A program made the translations under genes and the position numbers. A stretch of DNA of 36,178 nt from a virus. Positions 34,382 to 36,178 of this stretch are shown one piece after another (the stretch's first letter is position 1; each line of letters starts with the position of its first letter). The stretch spans positions 1 to 36,178 of IMG/VR virus record IMGVR_UViG_3300042691_001351. The stretch is one strand, 5' to 3'. The notes under the pieces are model-generated. The model was given only the letters and a program-made list of their open reading frames with translations, had not been told where the DNA came from and did not search any database.

Positions 34382-35403
34382 TGACTTATAAAATTAATAA
34401 AACAGATGGAACCTTGCTAACAGAAATTGTTGACAGTACTGTTGACCAAACAGCCACAGACCTCACACTTATTGGTAAGAACGTTGCCGGTTACGGTGAA
34501 TTTTTTAATGAAAATTTAATAAAACTATTAGAAAACTTTGCAAATACTTCAGCTCCTAATAATCCAGTAACTGGTCAGATTTGGTATGACACTGCAACCA
34601 GCAGATTAAAAGTATATGACGGCAACGGGTTTAGAATAGGAAGCGGTCCTATCGTGCAACCTACTGCTCCTAGTATTGTAGCACAAGGTGATCTGTGGAT
34701 TGACAGTACAGAAAAGCGTTTGTATTTTTATTCATCTGCAAACAACAGATATGAAGCAAGTAAAATATGGGGCGACAGTCAACAAAAGTCTGGATTTGAA
34801 GTTGTATCATTATATGATACAAACAATGCACTACGAGTAATTGTTGAATTATGGGCGCAAGGTCAACTGTTAGGAATTTTTAGTAGTAGTACAATAGAAT
34901 TTACACCAAAGACTGCTATAACTAATTTTACAGGCACAATTAAGCCAGGATTTAATGCTAGTACACTTTCTGGAATGAAGTTTAATGTTACTGCTAGTAA
35001 AGCAGACACAATAACAGGACTTAGTGGAGCGACTCTAGACTATACTGATTTTATGAGTACTGGTGGTGATACTAGCACATCCGGCACAGTAGCAATTGCA
35101 AACAATCTACCGTTATTGTTGGGACCAAATCAGAATTTTGAAATAGCAACAAATGTAAGCACATTGGCAATTACTAGTAATTTTGGAAATGCTAAAGTAG
35201 GAATATTAACTAATACGCCGGAATATACATTAGATGTTGCAGGAGGAGTTAGGGCCACGACTCAACTCCAGCTGCCAAAATACACAACAAGTGCCCGTGA
35301 TCTTAGAGTAATGACTAGTGCAAATAACGGCGAGCTAATTTATAATACAACAACTGATAAAATCCAGGCTTATGCAGCAGGAGCATGGGTTGATTTAAAT
35401 TGA
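34381..35403 (+). CDS. Tail fibre protein 2, short paralogue (340 aa)
   Basis: The N-terminal module is the same as in the gene before (GKNVAGYGEFFNENLIKLLE at about 33-52, GQIWYDT, GDLWIDSTEKRLYFY, then a VVSLYDTNNALRVIVELW strand pair). After a short shaft the C-terminus has the VGILTNTPEYTLDVAGG segment and a final NGELIYNTTTDKIQAYAAGA motif, which is common at the ends or joints of phage fibre proteins. No Collar domain is present. It may form a hinge or half-fibre, with the tip supplied by another protein. The start overlaps the preceding stop (TAATG). The next gene has its own late promoter. Confidence 0.83.
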   Translation: MTYKINKTDGTLLTEIVDSTVDQTATDLTLIGKNVAGYGEFFNENLIKLLENFANTSAPNNPVTGQIWYDTATSRLKVYDGNGFRIGSGPIVQPTAPSIVAQGDLWIDSTEKRLYFYSSANNRYEASKIWGDSQQKSGFEVVSLYDTNNALRVIVELWAQGQLLGIFSSSTIEFTPKTAITNFTGTIKPGFNASTLSGMKFNVTASKADTITGLSGATLDYTDFMSTGGDTSTSGTVAIANNLPLLLGPNQNFEIATNVSTLAITSNFGNAKVGILTNTPEYTLDVAGGVRATTQLQLPKYTTSARDLRVMTSANNGELIYNTTTDKIQAYAAGAWVDLN

Positions 35404-35410
35404 TTTTGAA

Positions 35411-35418
35411 ACTAAATA
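35411..35418 (+). promoter_or_regulatory. Late promoter ACTAAATA for the third fibre gene
   Basis: The octamer is identical to the motif at 9044-9051. A start near 35424 gives a 19-nt leader with AAGGGG about 9 nt before ATG 35443. It lies 8 bp after the previous stop. Confidence 0.7.
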
Positions 35419-35442
35419 CATAAAGTTAAGGGGTAGAACTAA

Positions 35443-36178
35443 ATGCCATATAGTATTGATAGATATAGTGGTACAACACCAGTAGTAGTAGAAGATGGTA
35501 CAATTAATAGTACATTTGATATTAAGCTAATCGGCAAAAATTACGCTGGTTACGGTGAAGTACAAAACGAGAATTTCCTACATTTGTTGGAAAGCTTCTC
35601 TGGCGGAAGTCAACCCCCTCGTCCAATTAGCGGCCAAATTTGGTTTGATTCGACTCAGAGTAAACTAAAATTCTATGACGGTAGTAGATTTCGATCTACA
35701 GGCGGCGCAGAAATTGGTGGCGATGAACCTGTAGGATTAACAACAGGTGACTTTTGGTTTGATACTGATAATAATCAACTTTATGTTAAAAAACCGTCAA
35801 CCGGATATGTATTAATCGGCCCGCAAACTGCTGGTGGTATTGGTACTACACAGATGCGTTCTAGATCAGTAAAAGACGATCTAGGTGTATCTCATGCTAT
35901 TATTGAAGCTATTATTAATGATGAACCTTTATATGTAATTTCTGCAGATGAATTTACACTTGATGATGGTATTAATCCTATTTTAGGATTTAGCGACATT
36001 AAAAAAGGTCTTACACTAACAGGTACAGATTCAACAGGAGTTACGTCAACTGCTCACACATTCTGGGGAACTGCTAGTAATGCATTACAAACTGATGAAT
36101 TACTAGTGCAAGGCACATACAGACTTGCTACTACACTAGCAACTATAAACACTGTTGCTGCAAGAGATGCAAGCGGCG
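35443..36178 (+). CDS. Tail fibre protein 3, truncated by the right edge
   Basis: An open frame of 245 codons runs from ATG 35443 (AAGGGG ribosome site) to the window end. It repeats the N-terminal module of the two preceding genes: MPYSIDRYSGTTP, GKNYAGYGEVQNENFLHLLE (about 31-50), GQIWFDSTQSKLKFYDG, and GDFWFDTDNNQLYVK. A SADEFTL segment follows near 170, and an HTFWGTASNALQTDEL segment (about 205-220) parallels the FWGTADRA stretch of fibre 1. The C-terminal half and tip lie outside the window, so whether it has a collar or peptidase-type tip cannot be told. Unlike the second paralogue, it has an independent late promoter. Confidence 0.85.
   Translation, partial: MPYSIDRYSGTTPVVVEDGTINSTFDIKLIGKNYAGYGEVQNENFLHLLESFSGGSQPPRPISGQIWFDSTQSKLKFYDGSRFRSTGGAEIGGDEPVGLTTGDFWFDTDNNQLYVKKPSTGYVLIGPQTAGGIGTTQMRSRSVKDDLGVSHAIIEAIINDEPLYVISADEFTLDDGINPILGFSDIKKGLTLTGTDSTGVTSTAHTFWGTASNALQTDELLVQGTYRLATTLATINTVAARDASG

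Noticed and set aside
1-36178. tRNA genes, CRISPR arrays, insertion sequences, integrase or attachment sites
   Set aside because: No T-loop/acceptor pairs, regular spaced repeats, transposase motifs or integrase motifs were seen by eye on either strand.

Overview
The window is part of the genome of a T4-like myovirus (contractile tail), AT-rich and of the marine or freshwater 'exo-T-even' type. The evidence is the recombination pair gp46/gp47, the late sigma factor gp55, and the baseplate genes 53, 5, 25 and 6 in T4-like order, together with repeated late-promoter motifs ending in TAAATA. No host gene, tRNA gene or CRISPR array was found, and the host cannot be named from this sequence. Both window edges cut through genes.

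Layout. (a) 1-4175, tail assembly: a leftward, edge-truncated tape-measure-like gene (ATG at 1993) and a rightward gp26-family gene (2055) are divergent, with two interpenetrating T4-type late promoters between them. The gp26-family gene ends in a textbook -1 frameshift signal: heptamer T TTT TTC, a 7-nt spacer, then a 12-bp stem. The signal fuses it to a 73-codon downstream frame. A leftward gene for a hydrophobic, probable virion protein of 367 aa follows. (b) 4176-4639: a 464-bp non-coding, visibly GC-richer, hairpin-rich stretch. (c) 4640-8996: a leftward, tightly packed early operon (55-47-46-small basic protein-GIY-YIG protein) read from a perfect host-type promoter (TTGACA, 17 bp, TATAAT). 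(d) 9072-31555: a rightward late operon for the baseplate: a tail-tube-cap-like protein, gp53, a large hub-like protein, gp5 without lysozyme, gp25, an enlarged gp6, and a giant 4398-aa protein taking up more than a third of the window. (e) 31560-36178: a strong hairpin, a new late promoter, a 203-aa structural protein and three tandem tail-fibre paralogues; the third runs off the right edge.

How it fits together. Host RNA polymerase would read the leftward operon early from the sigma70 promoter, making gp46/47 (DNA-end processing for recombination-dependent replication) and gp55. gp55 would then direct polymerase to the TAAATA promoters and switch on the tail, baseplate and fibre genes. The early promoter and the first late promoter lie back to back and share a base at 9044, so the switch sits in one 75-bp interval.

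The most notable observations are the predicted programmed frameshift in the gp26-family gene, the seven-repeat FG-GAP-like beta-propeller inside the giant baseplate protein, the gp55 with a roughly 130-residue insertion and no recognisable C-terminal clamp-binding motif, and the structured intergenic region at 4190-4640.
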